NCBI GenBank assembly: GCA_021234155.1
Contig: JAJEKV010000049.1
Coordinates: 4,181,487-4,245,486, forward strand
Source of the DNA: Isoetes taiwanensis
Lineage: Eukaryota > Streptophyta > Lycopodiopsida > Isoetales > Isoetaceae
Direction: 5' to 3'
DNA: 64,000 bases
The notes under the pieces were generated by a model, which worked only from the letters and a program-made list of their open reading frames with translations, made no database searches and was not told where the DNA came from. Every line of letters begins with the position of its first letter. Within the stretch, counting starts at the first letter, position 1. This document shows positions 10,101 to 21,665 of the stretch, piece by piece. The position numbers were made by a program, and so were the translations under genes.

Positions 10101-10610
10101 AGATTGAAAAGGAATGCTCATAGCTGTCCCAGCTGATAATGATGAATCTGGGAAGCCGTTCTGGCTAGCTAAAGTATTGGAGGTAACAAGAGAGGATGGA
10201 ATTCCCACTCAATTAAAAGTGCACTGGATGAGAACAAATGTTGCCAGTGCTTTCAGTGGGAGTTATACTTTGGAGATGGTAAAAACAGGAGTGGAAAAGA
10301 GAGCAAAGTCCAAAGCAAGCACTGCTAGCTGAAGTAAAGGTTCTTGCATATGACTTTGTTCTGACTGCTGCTAATAAGTTACGTATGGTCACTCAAACTT
10401 TAATAAGGTCGGCATGTGGATTAGACAAACAACCTAGAAAAGTGGCCAAAAAAGATGATGATGAGGACTCACTTGTAGACAGTGAGGAAGAAGATCGTTC
10501 GAGTACATCCAGTTTTGAGAGTGAAGTCGAGGATGAAGGCTCAAGTGATCGAGGGATTAAATGAGTGGGAGGATGAGATGCATCCCGATCTTGCTGCAAA
10601 ATGTAAGTTT
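7181..10610 (+). pseudogene. DUF7869-type, RNase H-like transposase-related gene, decayed
   Basis: The start is proposed at ATG 7181 (MAREKELPEPPTPRLQ). A proline-rich region with repeats of the form RLPPPxxFTPP follows (7225-7480), then an acidic segment (DLLDEETPHVDVSDEDLP). The core carries VVIDGMDEKKTTLPHF (8681-8730), LQLDNTTRENKN (8918-8953) and, after a frameshift near 8956, FLLVGHTHDQIDQMFSRF (about 9030-9085). These resemble what I recall of DUF7869 proteins; the acidic residues (D8693, D8933, D9054 or D9063) could be an RNase H-like DDE/D set. Beyond an intron at 9352-9676 the exon resumes in frame with IQFIRTIPN. Then come PFWLAKVLEV..VHWM and an acidic Ser/Glu tail ending near 10564. 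Frameshifts also occur around 7230-7330, 7915-8400, 8956 and 10020-10110. The gene is divergent to the methyltransferase gene within the same TIRs. Confidence 0.7.
9352..9676 (+). other. Introner-like intron with terminal inverted repeats
   Basis: This 325-bp intron joins the exon ending GCAGCAG with the exon starting ATATTC, and splicing keeps the frame (GCA GCA G|AT ATT). Its first bases, GTGGGTAAAAGCATG plus TTAGGGTGT, are matched by the reverse complement of its last bases, CTGGGTGAAAGCATG plus TTAGGGTGT, over 24 positions with two differences. The inverted repeats start at the splice sites themselves. CAG lies directly before the donor and is also the last triplet of the intron, a possible 3-bp target duplication. 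Inner sequence is rich in GGTAC motifs and has no coding potential. Confidence 0.7.
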
Positions 10611-10954
10611 GTCCGATGACTCAAACATGTAAAAAAGTAAAAAGAGCGGTGATGTAATGCGTCAAAATGTTCTATATTTTTGACAATTTTGTTCATAATT
10701 TTGTACAATTTTCACAACCATGAATATATCACTTCTTTGTCACTCTATTACCCTTGCTATTTTTTTAATTGCCCCTTTTTTGCTACACTTTATAAAAGTA
10801 ATTATTTTTTGTTCTAGTTTAGGAGGATGAAAATTGCTATTTAAAATTTTTGCATGAAAGTTATGTTCAATCAACCCCTCAAAAATGGTACCTAAATTAC
10901 TTAAATTGTCACACCTGTCACAAAAAAATCTTAAAAATGGACTTTTTTAAGGGA

Positions 10955-11030
10955 ATTTTAGGGAATCTTTCAAAGATTCCTTTTGAAGTGCGTTTCCAGC
11001 AAATAAGTGCGTTTCATTTTAAACTTTGTT
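10955..11030 (-). repeat. Right terminal inverted repeat of the 8.8-kb transposon
   Basis: Read on the minus strand it begins AACAAAGTTTAAAATG and then has AAACGCACTT twice in direct orientation, about 20 bp apart. This differs from the left end, where the two copies are inverted. GAATCTTTGAAAGATTCC follows, a small palindrome whose second half matches the left end. Confidence 0.8.
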
Positions 11031-11034
11031 GAAA

Positions 11035-11690
11035 TCCAAACAGAACCACTCCTGCATGTCAATAAGTCCAAAATCCGGCCCAGATTATGCGAGGTTTGAT
11101 ATGGCCAGGAGCATAGAAGAACGCAAGCTGCCATATGGCTTTGACCTTTTTTACATGCAATCTTAAATGGCTCCTCAGTTATGTTGGCTATGCCCACACT
11201 CAATATAAACCAGCTTTGCAAAGAGATCCGGTTTTCTTTTTGTAGTCTTGCATTTAGGAAAAATGACGGTCTCTTCTTCACAGCAAATCTGGAGTTTTGA
11301 AAAATCCTGTCATGCAAAGGACTTGAAAAGGTTTATCAGATGATTATTTCTAAGTTGGACTGTGTAGCCTAAGTCCATTGACCATTCAGATAGTTGCCAT
11401 ATTTTTTTCCTTGAAGGCATCTGCATTTATGATTTATTCTCTGTAAGAACAGATTTTGTGCTATTGCATGCTTTTGCAGTCTTTATTTGCTTGAATCGAA
11501 AATTTTCATGCATTGATCCTACCTCATAGATGAAAGAAAATTCAGGAACCTGGAATTTCCCTCAACATTTGTATTTGGTTTGTGTTTGTTATTATCTTCT
11601 CAGCAATTATTTTTGGTGCAGGGTTTCCATATGATTAATGTTACCTGCAGACACAAGTTATAGTCAGGTTTAAAGGGAATGCATATGTTT
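11035..11690. other. Non-coding flank right of the transposon
   Basis: No reading frame with recognisable protein similarity and no repeat structure was seen here. Confidence 0.4.
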
Positions 11691-11696
11691 TCTTAT

Positions 11697-12464
11697 TTCT
11701 TTCCCATGGCCGAGAATAGGGATGATCCATTTAGTGATGTTCCATGTGACATTCCACAATTCTGCATTGGTACAAGCCACATGAATACGATTCAAGTAAA
11801 TAGGCCAAGCATAGTATCCCCATTTTTGGACGAGTTGTACAAAGAAATTCGTACCAAGCCAAATCGTGTTGACACTTTGGATAGGCAGTCTATCAGAGAT
11901 GCTGAATCTTATTGGTTAGTTTTGTTTAAGGGCGGATGTAATAATATTACAAGTTGCCTTTTTTATTTAAAATGTTTGGCTGGCAGGTTAGAACTTGATG
12001 CCCATGTTTGGGAAGATGCTATTGGAAAGAAGTGGTACTATTTAGTAATGGATACTTTTGTTATCATTCATTAACTTTGTAACTAACTGCTATTTGTCTT
12101 GCAGAGGATATCCAAAGCAGGCTAGCAGTGCCACCACTGTGCACGGTTACTTTAGTATCACTCAATTCCCTGCCCCTTTATAAGTTGGATTCACATAATG
12201 CAGCACCATATATTCTATTATCGAATCTTTTTTATGTTGTCAACATATGGCAAGAGGCTATAATAGTTAGAAAGAGAAAGAAAAAGTTCTAAAGCAGGAA
12301 CACAGCTATAGTCTGCTTGTGGTTGAGGGCACAACCCATGTTGTAGAGCATTGGCAGTCATGTTTGATTCAGGGTGGAAGATGCCATTTCTATCTTAGAG
12401 GGAGATTCGATTATGGTATTAACGAGGGAGACATATTAAACATTGAGAAATGTCAGCAGAAATA
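11697..12464 (+). CDS. Unidentified multi-exon gene segment
   Basis: Possible exons on plus. The first runs from about 11697 to 11915 and encodes a stretch with DIPQFCIGTSHMN, PFLDELYKEIRTKP and RDAESYW. It ends TATTG|GTTAGT, and a following acceptor (GGCTGGCAG|GTTAG, about 11988) would join it in phase to LELDAHVWEDAIGKKW. A further possible exon at about 12300-12464 follows AAAGCAG and encodes HSYSLLVVEGTTHVVEHWQ and GRFDYGINEGDILNIEK, then TAG. I do not recognise the family. The two main exons join in frame, which supports real coding ancestry, but no full model could be built. It could be a gene remnant. Confidence 0.4.
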
Positions 12465-12469
12465 GTCCT

Positions 12470-13253
12470 CTAAGATGCTCTTTCCAATGATGCAATCACA
12501 TTAACAATCAGGTAAATCAGGAACCAAGTTTCGATAGCATCTCTTATTTGAATATATTGGCATGTTGCTGTTTCAATATCTGCTATTTTGACAATGCTTT
12601 TCTTACATAGTATGTCACCACTGTTTGTTATAATGTTGCTAGGTTTTAGAGCTCTCCATGAAGTATGTTCTGTGCATATAGCCAGCACATGGCCCTTGCA
12701 ATCTGCAAAGTTATATTCAGATACATGCGGAATGCAAGTTTCTCATTCAGCAAATCTAGAGGTGATTTCATACATTTCGTGACCATTGAAATTTGATGCA
12801 TATTATCTGAGGAAGACATTTGAAGGTTGAAGTCCAATGTTGAGGAACCAATTACAGTCACAATGTTAGCGTGCCTTAAACTTGCTGCAAGTGTATACTT
12901 CTACCCAAGATTTCATAGCAAATGTTGCACTGTTCCAACGACTTTCATAGACACCTCCTTCAAGATGTCTTACCTTTCTTATAATGCTTTGAATACGGGA
13001 CCCTATATCAAAAACTTGACCAAATCCAATTCTTAAATTTGTGGCTTATATCCTCCGATATTCTCTTGAAAACATTCCATGTCTTTTTGTCCTCCCTCAA
13101 AATTGAAAGACACAATTCTTTTAAGTCACCCAAGACCTCTCCAGGGGATACTAGATGAATTAGTAATTCACAATATTCTTGTGGAGCAAATTGGCAAGCA
13201 GGTTGATGGATCAAATTGGGAAGTAGGATACATGCCTGAGACAAAGGTGGCAC
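12470..13253 (-). pseudogene. Protein kinase fragment with catalytic-loop motif HGELKPSN
   Basis: Minus-strand pieces in different frames follow protein-kinase order. An N-terminal helical piece (FAPQEYCELLIHLVSPGEVLG.., 13253-13008) is followed by VYESRW..FAMKSW (glycine-loop end and ATP-binding Lys, about 12960-12910). Next comes NITLQIARAMCWLYAQNILHGEL (about 12730-12650), broken across a frameshift into LKPSNI (catalytic-loop equivalent HGEL-KPSN, with Gly-Glu where Arg-Asp is usual), then VKIADIETA in place of the DFG segment. The layout resembles plant TKL-type kinases. Loss of the catalytic Asp and of DFG, plus several frameshifts, marks it as a pseudogene or pseudokinase relic. Confidence 0.65.
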
Positions 13254-13800
13254 TAAATAGTAATGAGTTTTGTCCTGATAACACTTTAATGACTAGTACT
13301 TCAAACGCACTTCATGTTATGTTTTTGAAAGCGGGAAAAATTCAAAAGCATATTCAGTGAGGTATTAAATGATATTGTGGAAGAGAATAATATAAAATTG
13401 ATAATGATAACTATGAGACGAGTTCAAATTTTATAAAAGAATGCGAACGTCGGATTTGTACTTCTAAAGTGGTCCTCATTATCCCCATGGAGTTCTACAG
13501 AGAGAAGGCCATGACATTTCATATCTCTTCTTGAGGAGAGGATTGACCTGAATATATAATGCTGAAGACATATGTTGAATCCATATAAATTCCATATAAA
13601 CCTTATGTTAGGATATCTAGATCCATATTATTGTGCTAAAAGATTCAAGGGCATTATTTTGAGTATATTTGGTCAGGTCTTATAGGCAAAAGGTAGAATC
13701 TTCATGAATATGTGTACTAGATAATGTATTGAGGTTGTTGGCCATAAATAGGATAGCAACTATTTGGTTGGTTGTCATTTGGTATAGACAACAAAGTGTT
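13254..13800. other. Non-coding spacer before the tandem array
   Basis: AT-rich DNA with no recognised gene. It ends in ACAACAAAGTGTTT directly before the first 2.6-kb unit. Confidence 0.4.
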
Positions 13801-16434
13801 TAACTTCAATTGTTAACTTCTAAATCCCAAAGTGTTTTTGGTATTCGAGATGCCAACAATTCTTTTATTTGGGAAATGTGATGGTTGATCATGAAGAAAT
13901 ATCGTGATTGGCAAGTGAAAACCATCTTCATATGTCATGCAAGTAGCAACAATAAATTTTGAGCCTAGCTTCTCCTTGGAGATATTTATACCGCGAGAAC
14001 TTTGCTCAATGGCATCCTAGCCTTTTGGGTGCTCACTAAATAAAAAAAGAAAATTATGCGATTGGAAACTCAATTCACAACGGAAAATATACCAGTCGAA
14101 TATTTGCTTGCCTCCATCCCAACTGCCCTAGCAACTACCATCAGTGGGTGGGAATCCCACAATATCATTTTTGAGATGGTACTAATGTTTAAAGTTATTT
14201 TTTATCTGCATTTATATTGAGAGTGGAAATTTTGTAGTCCCAAGGAATAATACCTCAGTATCCTAAAATGGCATGGGAACACAAACAGAAAACGGGTTCA
14301 TGCACTGCATGTTCAAGAGGACATTGCATTATCATGATTGGTCATTAACAGTGGGTTCAATCGCATATGTTTAGAACCAAAGAAATTTATCGCGACGGCC
14401 TTGGGGTGTTGTAGACATTCATAGGCCTCCAGTTGAGATAGTAATGGATGTCACTGACCCATTAAATGGGATGCATAATCAGCTTCAAAAGCAATGCTTC
14501 TGCATTTTCTTCCAAGAATAGTTGTTTCAACCCTAGTTCATTATTCCTTAAATGATGAGTGCTTCATACAGTATGTTGGGGTAACCATTTAACACCATAC
14601 AGGGACACAAAGTGAGCAAGATATAAATCTAGTTGACTTTTGCATTTTTATGTTGTATATGTGTGTTTGTTTATTTTTGTTTGCATGGTTTTCAGTTGTT
14701 TCTAAGAAAGAAGATAAAATGAGAACTCACAACGTCACTCTTGGCAATGTATTATGTTACTCCTCCTTGCCCAAACCTTGAGGTCTTATATGATATACAC
14801 CACCATCCCACATTCATCACTTTTATCATGTTTGTGGATTTCTAAGCAATATATTGGGGAACAAATGAATCAGGACAATGTAATGCACCTGCAGACATTA
14901 TATTATCAGAGTGCTGCATCCAAATATGCACAAGAGCACCTTCAACACGGGCTATAGTGATTCAAATTTGTTAAATGATCTCGATGATTTCACGTTAACC
15001 ATCTCAGGAGATCATTAATCCTTTTCTGGTTCACTAGGATCAAGTTGATACATCAAGTATAGATATTCTTAAGGAATATGATGCCATTGAATAGATTAGC
15101 CTCAACACGGGGTTACTCATTGCTTTCGAGAAAATATTAGCTCTGCAATGGGAATTAAATATTAGGTTCAAGGTACATGCGATGCTTTCTCTCGTCCATC
15201 ATCTAGGTCCTCAATTAAACTTGGGGTTAGAAGTGTGATATTTTAATTTTGCTTCGGGTTCAAAATTCCCTTAACTTTGATAAGCGACATAATGGCTAAT
15301 CAATGTAGCACAAGTAATGCTCCTATCTTACACTTCCAAAATATACAATCTAATGCAGTCCAAGCCCAATGGTGTATGCTTGATCTATTAGATGTTTGTT
15401 ATTCAAACATGTAATGCGTTAGAAGTAAATTCTATAAAAACATAGGTCGGAAATGCACCATTTTTCAAATATCTCAAAAATATTTTGTGAATTATTTACG
15501 TCCTCTAAATTTGGGCACCAAATTAGCAAACTTACAACGTTGAGTAAAGTGGCATCATAGTGCATATCATCACCTAACCTTGAAAACCTAACCTTGAAAT
15601 AAATTGTGAACAAGATTGAACCTTTTTAGACTATTATCGGACAACAACAATTTCAACTCATTGCACTTTCTAGAAATTTTCTAGGGCCCTCATATGGCAA
15701 AGTTGTGCTTTTGTGCTTGAGCTGTTGTAGCACATGTAACCTAATTGTACATAAAGCCACTTCAAAAGTTTTATGGTGACTTTTAAGTCAAACGCAATTT
15801 AAAGTTGATTTATTGATTTTAAGGTTGTGATGATGCCATAATATCCCCCCTATCCCCTAGTCTTTTAGACACAATTGTAAAGCCCAACTTTCGTCAATGC
15901 ATAAAGCTGTATGTATTTTTTGCACTTGGTGTCTTTCACAGAATCTGGAATGGTCACAAGTTCAAACCAATAAGCCAACCAAACAAAGGAAATGTTAGTG
16001 GGGCCGCCACGATAAATTTCTTGTATATATTGATGTATAGTTTCAGATAATTGTATGAGCTCAGATATCATATCATATCATATCATAATATATATACAAT
16101 AACTTCAGCAGCCCCCTTGTCCATAGAGATTTTCATCTGGACCGTTGATTGTGAAATCGATGGTTTTAGTGCAGCCACCTCGTCATTACCTAAGCACCCC
16201 TTTTGTTACATAGAGATTGATCCTGGCCATTGAAACATAAATCGACGGCTTGAATGTAGTCACGTCACAATCCCCCAAGCAGCCCCCTTATTTGGGGCTT
16301 TTAATCTGAACCATTAGATTCAAAAGTTCGATCTGGGCCGTCGATAATAAGTCATAAACAAATGGGACTTTTGATCCAAACCGTTGGATTTAAGGATTTG
16401 ACTTCAATTGTTAACTTCTAAATCCCAAAGTGTT
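13801..16434. repeat. Tandem 2.6-kb repeat, unit 1
   Basis: The unit starts TAACTTCAATTGTTAACTTC and is followed by two further near-identical units. Most of its length is non-coding. Copies share a 67-codon open stretch (14754-14957) that has no recognised domain. Compared with unit 2 it lacks about 17 bp and 6 bp near 14405 and 14470. Toward its end are several related motifs of the form gaccGTTGATTgtgaaat / ctgggCCGTCGATaata, remnants of an older short repeat. Confidence 0.9.
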
Positions 16435-19085
16435 TAACTTCAATTGTTAACTTCTAAATCCCAAAGTGTTTTTGGTTCGAGATGCCAACAATTCTTTTAT
16501 TTGGGAAATGTGATGGTTGATCATGAAGAAATATCGTGATTGGCAAGTGAAAACCATCTTCATATGTCATGCAAGTAGCAACAATAAATTTTGAGCCTAG
16601 CTTCTCCTTGGAGATATTTATACCGCGAGAACTTTGCTCAATGGCATCCTAGCCTTTTGGGTGCTCACTAAATAAAAAAAGAAAATTATGCGATTGGAAA
16701 CTCAATTCACAACGGAAAATATACCAGTCGAATATTTGCTTGCCTCCATCCCAACTGCCCTAGCAACTACCATCAGTGGGTGGGAATCCCACAATATCAT
16801 TTTTGAGATGGTACTAATGTTTAAAGTTATTTTTTATCTGCATTTATATTGAGTGGAAATTTTGTAGTCCCAAGGAATAATACCTCAGTATCCTAAAATG
16901 GCATGGGAACACAAACAGAAATCGGGTTCATGCACTGCATGTTCAAGAGGACATTGCATTATCATGATTGGTCATTAACAGTGGGTTCAATCGCATATGT
17001 TTAGAACCAAAGAAATTTATCGCGACGGCCTTGGGGGCATATCGTCTAAGGCTGTTGTAGACATTCATAGGCCTTCAGTTGAGATAGTAATGGATGTCAC
17101 TGACCCATTAAATGGGATGCAAATGCATAATCAGCTTCAAAAGCAATGCTTCTGCATTTTCTTCCAAGAACAGTTGTTTCAACCCTAGTTCATTATTCCT
17201 TAAATGATGAGTGCTTCATACAGTATGTTGGGGTAACCATTTAATACCATACAGGGACACAAAGTGAGCAAGATATAAATCTAGTTGACTTTTGCATTTT
17301 TATGTTGTATATGTGTGTTTGTTTATTTTTGTTTGCATGGTTTTCAGTTGTTTCTAAGAAAGAAGATAAAATGAGAACTCACAACGTCACTCTTGGCAAT
17401 GTATTATGTTACTCCTCCTTGCCCAAACCTTGAGGTCTTATATGATATACACCACCATCCCACATTCATCACTTTTATCATGTTTGTGGATTTCTAAGCA
17501 ATATATTGGGGAACAAATGAATCAGGACAATGTAATGCACCTGCAGACATTATATTATCAGAGTGCTGCATCCAAATATGCACAAGAGCACCTTCAACAC
17601 GGGCTATAGTGATTCAAATTTGTTAAATGATCCTAATCAGTTTACGGTAACCATCTCAGGAGATCATTAATCCTTTTCTGGTTCACTAGGATCAAGTTGA
17701 TACATCAAGTATAGATATTCTTAAGGAATATGATGCCATTGAATAGATTAGCCTCAACACTGGGGTTACTCATTGCTTTCAGAAAATATTGCGCTCTGCA
17801 ATGGGAATTAAATATTAGGTTCAAGGTACATGCGATGCTTTCTCTCGTCCATCATCTAGGTCCTCAATTAAACTTCAGGGTTAGAAGTGTGATATTTTAA
17901 TTTTGCTTCAGGTTCAAAATTCCCTTAACTTTGATAAGCGACATAATGGCTAATCAATGTAGCACAAGTAATGCTCCTATCTTACACTTCCAAAATATAC
18001 AATCTAATGCAGTCCAAGCCCAATGGTGTATGCTTGATCTATTAGATGTTTGTTATTCAAACATGTAATGCGTTAGAAGTAAATTCTATAAAAAACATAG
18101 GTCGGAAATGCACCATTTTTCAAATATCTCAAAAAATATTTTGTGAATTATTTACGTCCTCTAAATTTGGGCACCAATTTAGCAAACTTACAACGTTGAG
18201 TAAAGTGGCATCATAGTGCATATCATCACCTAACCTTGAAAACCTAACCTTGAAATAAATTGTGAACAAGATTGAACCTTTTTAGACTATTATCGGACAA
18301 CAACAATTTCAACTCATTGCACTTTCTAGAAATTTTCTAGGGCCCTCATATGGCAAAGTTGTGCTTTTGTGCTTGAGCTGTTGTAGCACATGTAACCTAA
18401 TTGTACATAAAGCCACTTCAAAAGTTTTATGGTGACTTTTAAGTCAAACGCAATTTAAAGTTGATTTATTGATTTTAAGGTTGTGATGATGCCATAATAT
18501 CCCCCCTATCCCCTAGTCTTTTAGACACAATTGTAAAGCCCAACTTTCGTCAATGCATAAAGCTGTATGTATTTTTTGCACTTGGTGTCTTTCACACAAT
18601 CTGGAATGGTCACAAGTTCAAACCAATAAGCCAACCAAACAAAGGAAATGTTAGTGGGGCCACCACGATAAATTTCTTGTATATATTGATGTATAGTTTC
18701 AGATAATTGTATGAGCTCAGATATCATATCATATCATAATATATATACAATAACTTAAGCAGCCCCCTTGTCCATAGAGATTTTCATCTGGACCGTTGAT
18801 TGTGAAATCGATGGTTTTAGTGCAGCCACCTCGTCATTACCTAAGCACCCCTTTTGTTACATAGAGATTGATCCTGGCCATTGAAACATAAATCGACGGC
18901 TTGAATGTAGTCACGTCACAATCCCCCAAGCAGCCCCCTTATTTGGGGCTTTTAATCCTAACCATTAGATTCAAAAGTTCGATCTGGGCCGTCGATAATA
19001 AGTCATAAACAAATGGGACTTTTGATCCAAACCGTTGGATTTAAGGATTTGACTTCAATTGTTAACTTCTAAATCCCAAAGTGTT
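16435..19085. repeat. Tandem 2.6-kb repeat, unit 2
   Basis: Near-identical to unit 1. The junction with unit 1 has a 35-36 bp direct duplication (16400-16435) of the unit start. This copy keeps about 17 bp and 6 bp that units 1 and 3 lack, so here a reading frame (16997-17185; KEIYRDGLGGISSKAVVDIH) stays open longer. Unit 2 may be closest to the ancestral form. Confidence 0.9.
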
Positions 19086-21665
19086 TAACTTCAATTGTTA
19101 ACTTCTAAATCCCAAAGTGTTTTTGGTATTCGAGATGCCAACAATTCTTTTATTTGGGAAATGTGATGGTTGATCATGAAGAAATATCGTGATTGGCAAG
19201 TGAAAACCATCTTCATATGTCATGCAAGTAGCAACAATAAATTTTGAGCCTAGCTTCTCCTTGGAGATATTTATACCGCGAGAACTTTGCTCAATGGCAT
19301 CCTAGCCTTTTGGGTGCTCACTAAATAAAAAAAGAAAATTATGCGATTGGAAACTCAATTCACAACGGAAAATATACCAGTCGAATATTTGCTTGCCTCC
19401 ATCCCAACCGCCCTAGCAACTACCATCAGTGGGTGGGAATCCCACAATATCATTTTTGAGATGGTACTAATGTTTAAAGTTATTTTTTATCTGCATTTAT
19501 ATTGAGAGTGGAAATTTTGTAGTCCCAAGGAATAATACCTCAGTATCCTAAAATGGCATGGGAACACAAACAGAAATCGGGTTCATGCACTGCATGTTCA
19601 AGAGGACATTGCATTATCATGATTGGTCATTAACAGTGGGTTCAATCGCATATGTTTAGAACCAAAGAAATTTATCGCGACGGCCTTGGGGTGTTGTAGA
19701 CATTCATAGGCCCTCGGTTGAGATAGTAATGGATGTCATCGACCCATTAAATGGGATGCATAATCAGCTTCAAAAGCAATGCTTACGCATTTTCTTCCAA
19801 GAATAGTTGTTTCAACCCTAGTTCATTATTCCTTAAATGATGAGTGCTTCATACTGGTATGTTGGGGTAACCATTTAACACCATCTGAGGGGACACAAAG
19901 TGAGCAAGATATAAATCTAGTTGACTTTTGCATTTTTATGTTGTATATGTGTGTTTGTTTATTTTTGTTTGCATGGTTTTCAGTTGTTTCTAAGAAAGAA
20001 GATAAAATGAGAACTCACAACGTCACTCTTGGCAATGTATTATGTTACTCCTCCTTGCCCAAACCTTGAGGTCTTATATGATATACACCACCATCCCACA
20101 TTCATCACTTTTATCATGTTTGTGGATTTCTAAGCAATATATTGGGGAACAAATGAATCAGGACAATGTAATGCACCTGCAGACATTATATTATCAGAGT
20201 GCTGCATCCAAATATGCACAAGAGCACCTTCAACACGGGCTATAGTGATTCAAATTTGTTAAATGATCCTGATCAGTTTACGTTAACCATCTCAGGAGAT
20301 CATTAATCCTTTTCTGGTTCACTAGGATCAAGTTGATACATCAAGTATAGATATTCTTAAGGAATATGATGCCATTGAATAGATTAGCCTCAACACTGGG
20401 GTTACTCATTGCTTTCAGAAAATATTGCGCTCTGCAATGGGAATTAAATATTAGGTTCAAGGTACATGCGATGCTTTCTCTCGTCCATCATCTAGGTCCT
20501 CAATTAAACTTCAGGGTTAGAAGTGTGATATTTTAATTTTGCTTCAGGTTCAAAATTCCCTTAACTTTGATAAGCGACATAATGGCTCCTATCTTACACT
20601 TCCAAAATATACAATCTAATGCAGTCCAAGCCCAATGGTGTATGCTTGATCTATTAGATGTTTGTTATTCAAACATGTAATGCGTTAGAAGTAAATTCTA
20701 TAAAAAACATAGGTCGGAAATGCAACATTTTTCAAATATCTCAAAAAATATTTTGTGAATTATTTACGTCCTCTAAATTTGGGCACCAATTTAGCAAACT
20801 TACAACGTTGAGTAAAGTGGCATCATAGTGCATATCATCACCTAACCTTGAAAACCTAACCTTGAAATAAATTGTGAACAAGATTGAACCTTTTTAGACT
20901 ATTATCGGACAACAACAATTTCAACTCATTGCACTTTCTAGAAATTTTCTAGGGCCCTCATATGGCAAAGTTGTGCTTTTGTGCTTGAGCTGTTGTAGCA
21001 CATGTAACCTAATTGTACATAAAGCCACTTCAAAAGTTTTATGGTGACTTTTAAGTCAAACGCAGTTTAAAGTTGATTTATTGATTTTAAGGTTGTGATG
21101 ATGCCATAATATCCCCCCTATCCCCTAGTCTTTTAGACACAATTGTAAAGCCCAACTTTCGTCAATGCATAAAGCTGTATGTATTTTTTGCACTGGGTGT
21201 CTTTCACACAATCTGGAATGGTCACAAGTTCAAACCAATAAGCCAACCAAACAAAGGAAATGTTAGTGGGGCCGCCACGATAAATTTCTTGTATATATTG
21301 ATGTATATGTTTCAGATAATTGTATGAGCTCAGATATCATATCATATCATAATATATATACAATAACTTAAGCAGCCCCCTTGTCCATAGAGATTTTCAT
21401 CTGGACCGTTCATTGTGAAATCGATGGTTTTAGTGCAGCCACCTCGTCATTACCTAAGCACCCCTTTTGTTACATAGAGATTGATCCTGGCCATTGAAAC
21501 ATAAATCGACGGCTTGAATGTAGTCACGTCACAATCCCCCAAGCAGCCCCCTTATTTGGGGCTTTTAATCTGAACCATTAGATTCAAAAGTTCGATCTGG
21601 GCCGTCGATAATAAGTCATAAACAAATGGGACTTTTGATCCAAACCGTTGGATTTAAGGATTTGA
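19086..21665. repeat. Tandem 2.6-kb repeat, unit 3
   Basis: Near-identical to units 1 and 2, with the same 36-bp junction duplication at its left edge. It has an internal deletion of about 20 bp at 20586 relative to the others (loss of TAATCAATGTAGCACAAG-like sequence). Similarity ends near 21665, where the sequence continues GATTTGGGCCATTGATT instead of re-entering the unit start. Confidence 0.9.

Larger units (their letters stand above)
2215..11030. mobile_element. 8.8-kb TIR DNA transposon with ParB-methyltransferase and DUF7869-type genes
   Basis: The left end (2215-2244) and the reverse complement of the right end (11030-11001) match at 29 of 30 positions, both beginning AACAA(G/A)GTTTAAAATG. 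GAAA lies immediately outside both ends (2211-2214 and 11031-11034), a candidate 4-bp target site duplication. Between the ends sit two divergently transcribed genes: a ParB-like/methyltransferase gene on minus (2804-6797) and a transposase-like DUF7869-type gene on plus (7181-10610). Palindrome clusters lie in and around the minus gene. Both genes carry frameshifts and stops, so this copy is probably immobile. I do not recognise the superfamily. The 4-bp duplication is short and could be chance. The near-perfect inverted ends framing a complete gene pair are the stronger argument. Confidence 0.75.

Noticed and set aside
14754-20245. Three identical 67-codon frames in the 2.6-kb units
   Set aside because: They recur because the units are duplicated. 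No domain and no start context; a small open stretch in non-coding repeat DNA is the simplest reading.
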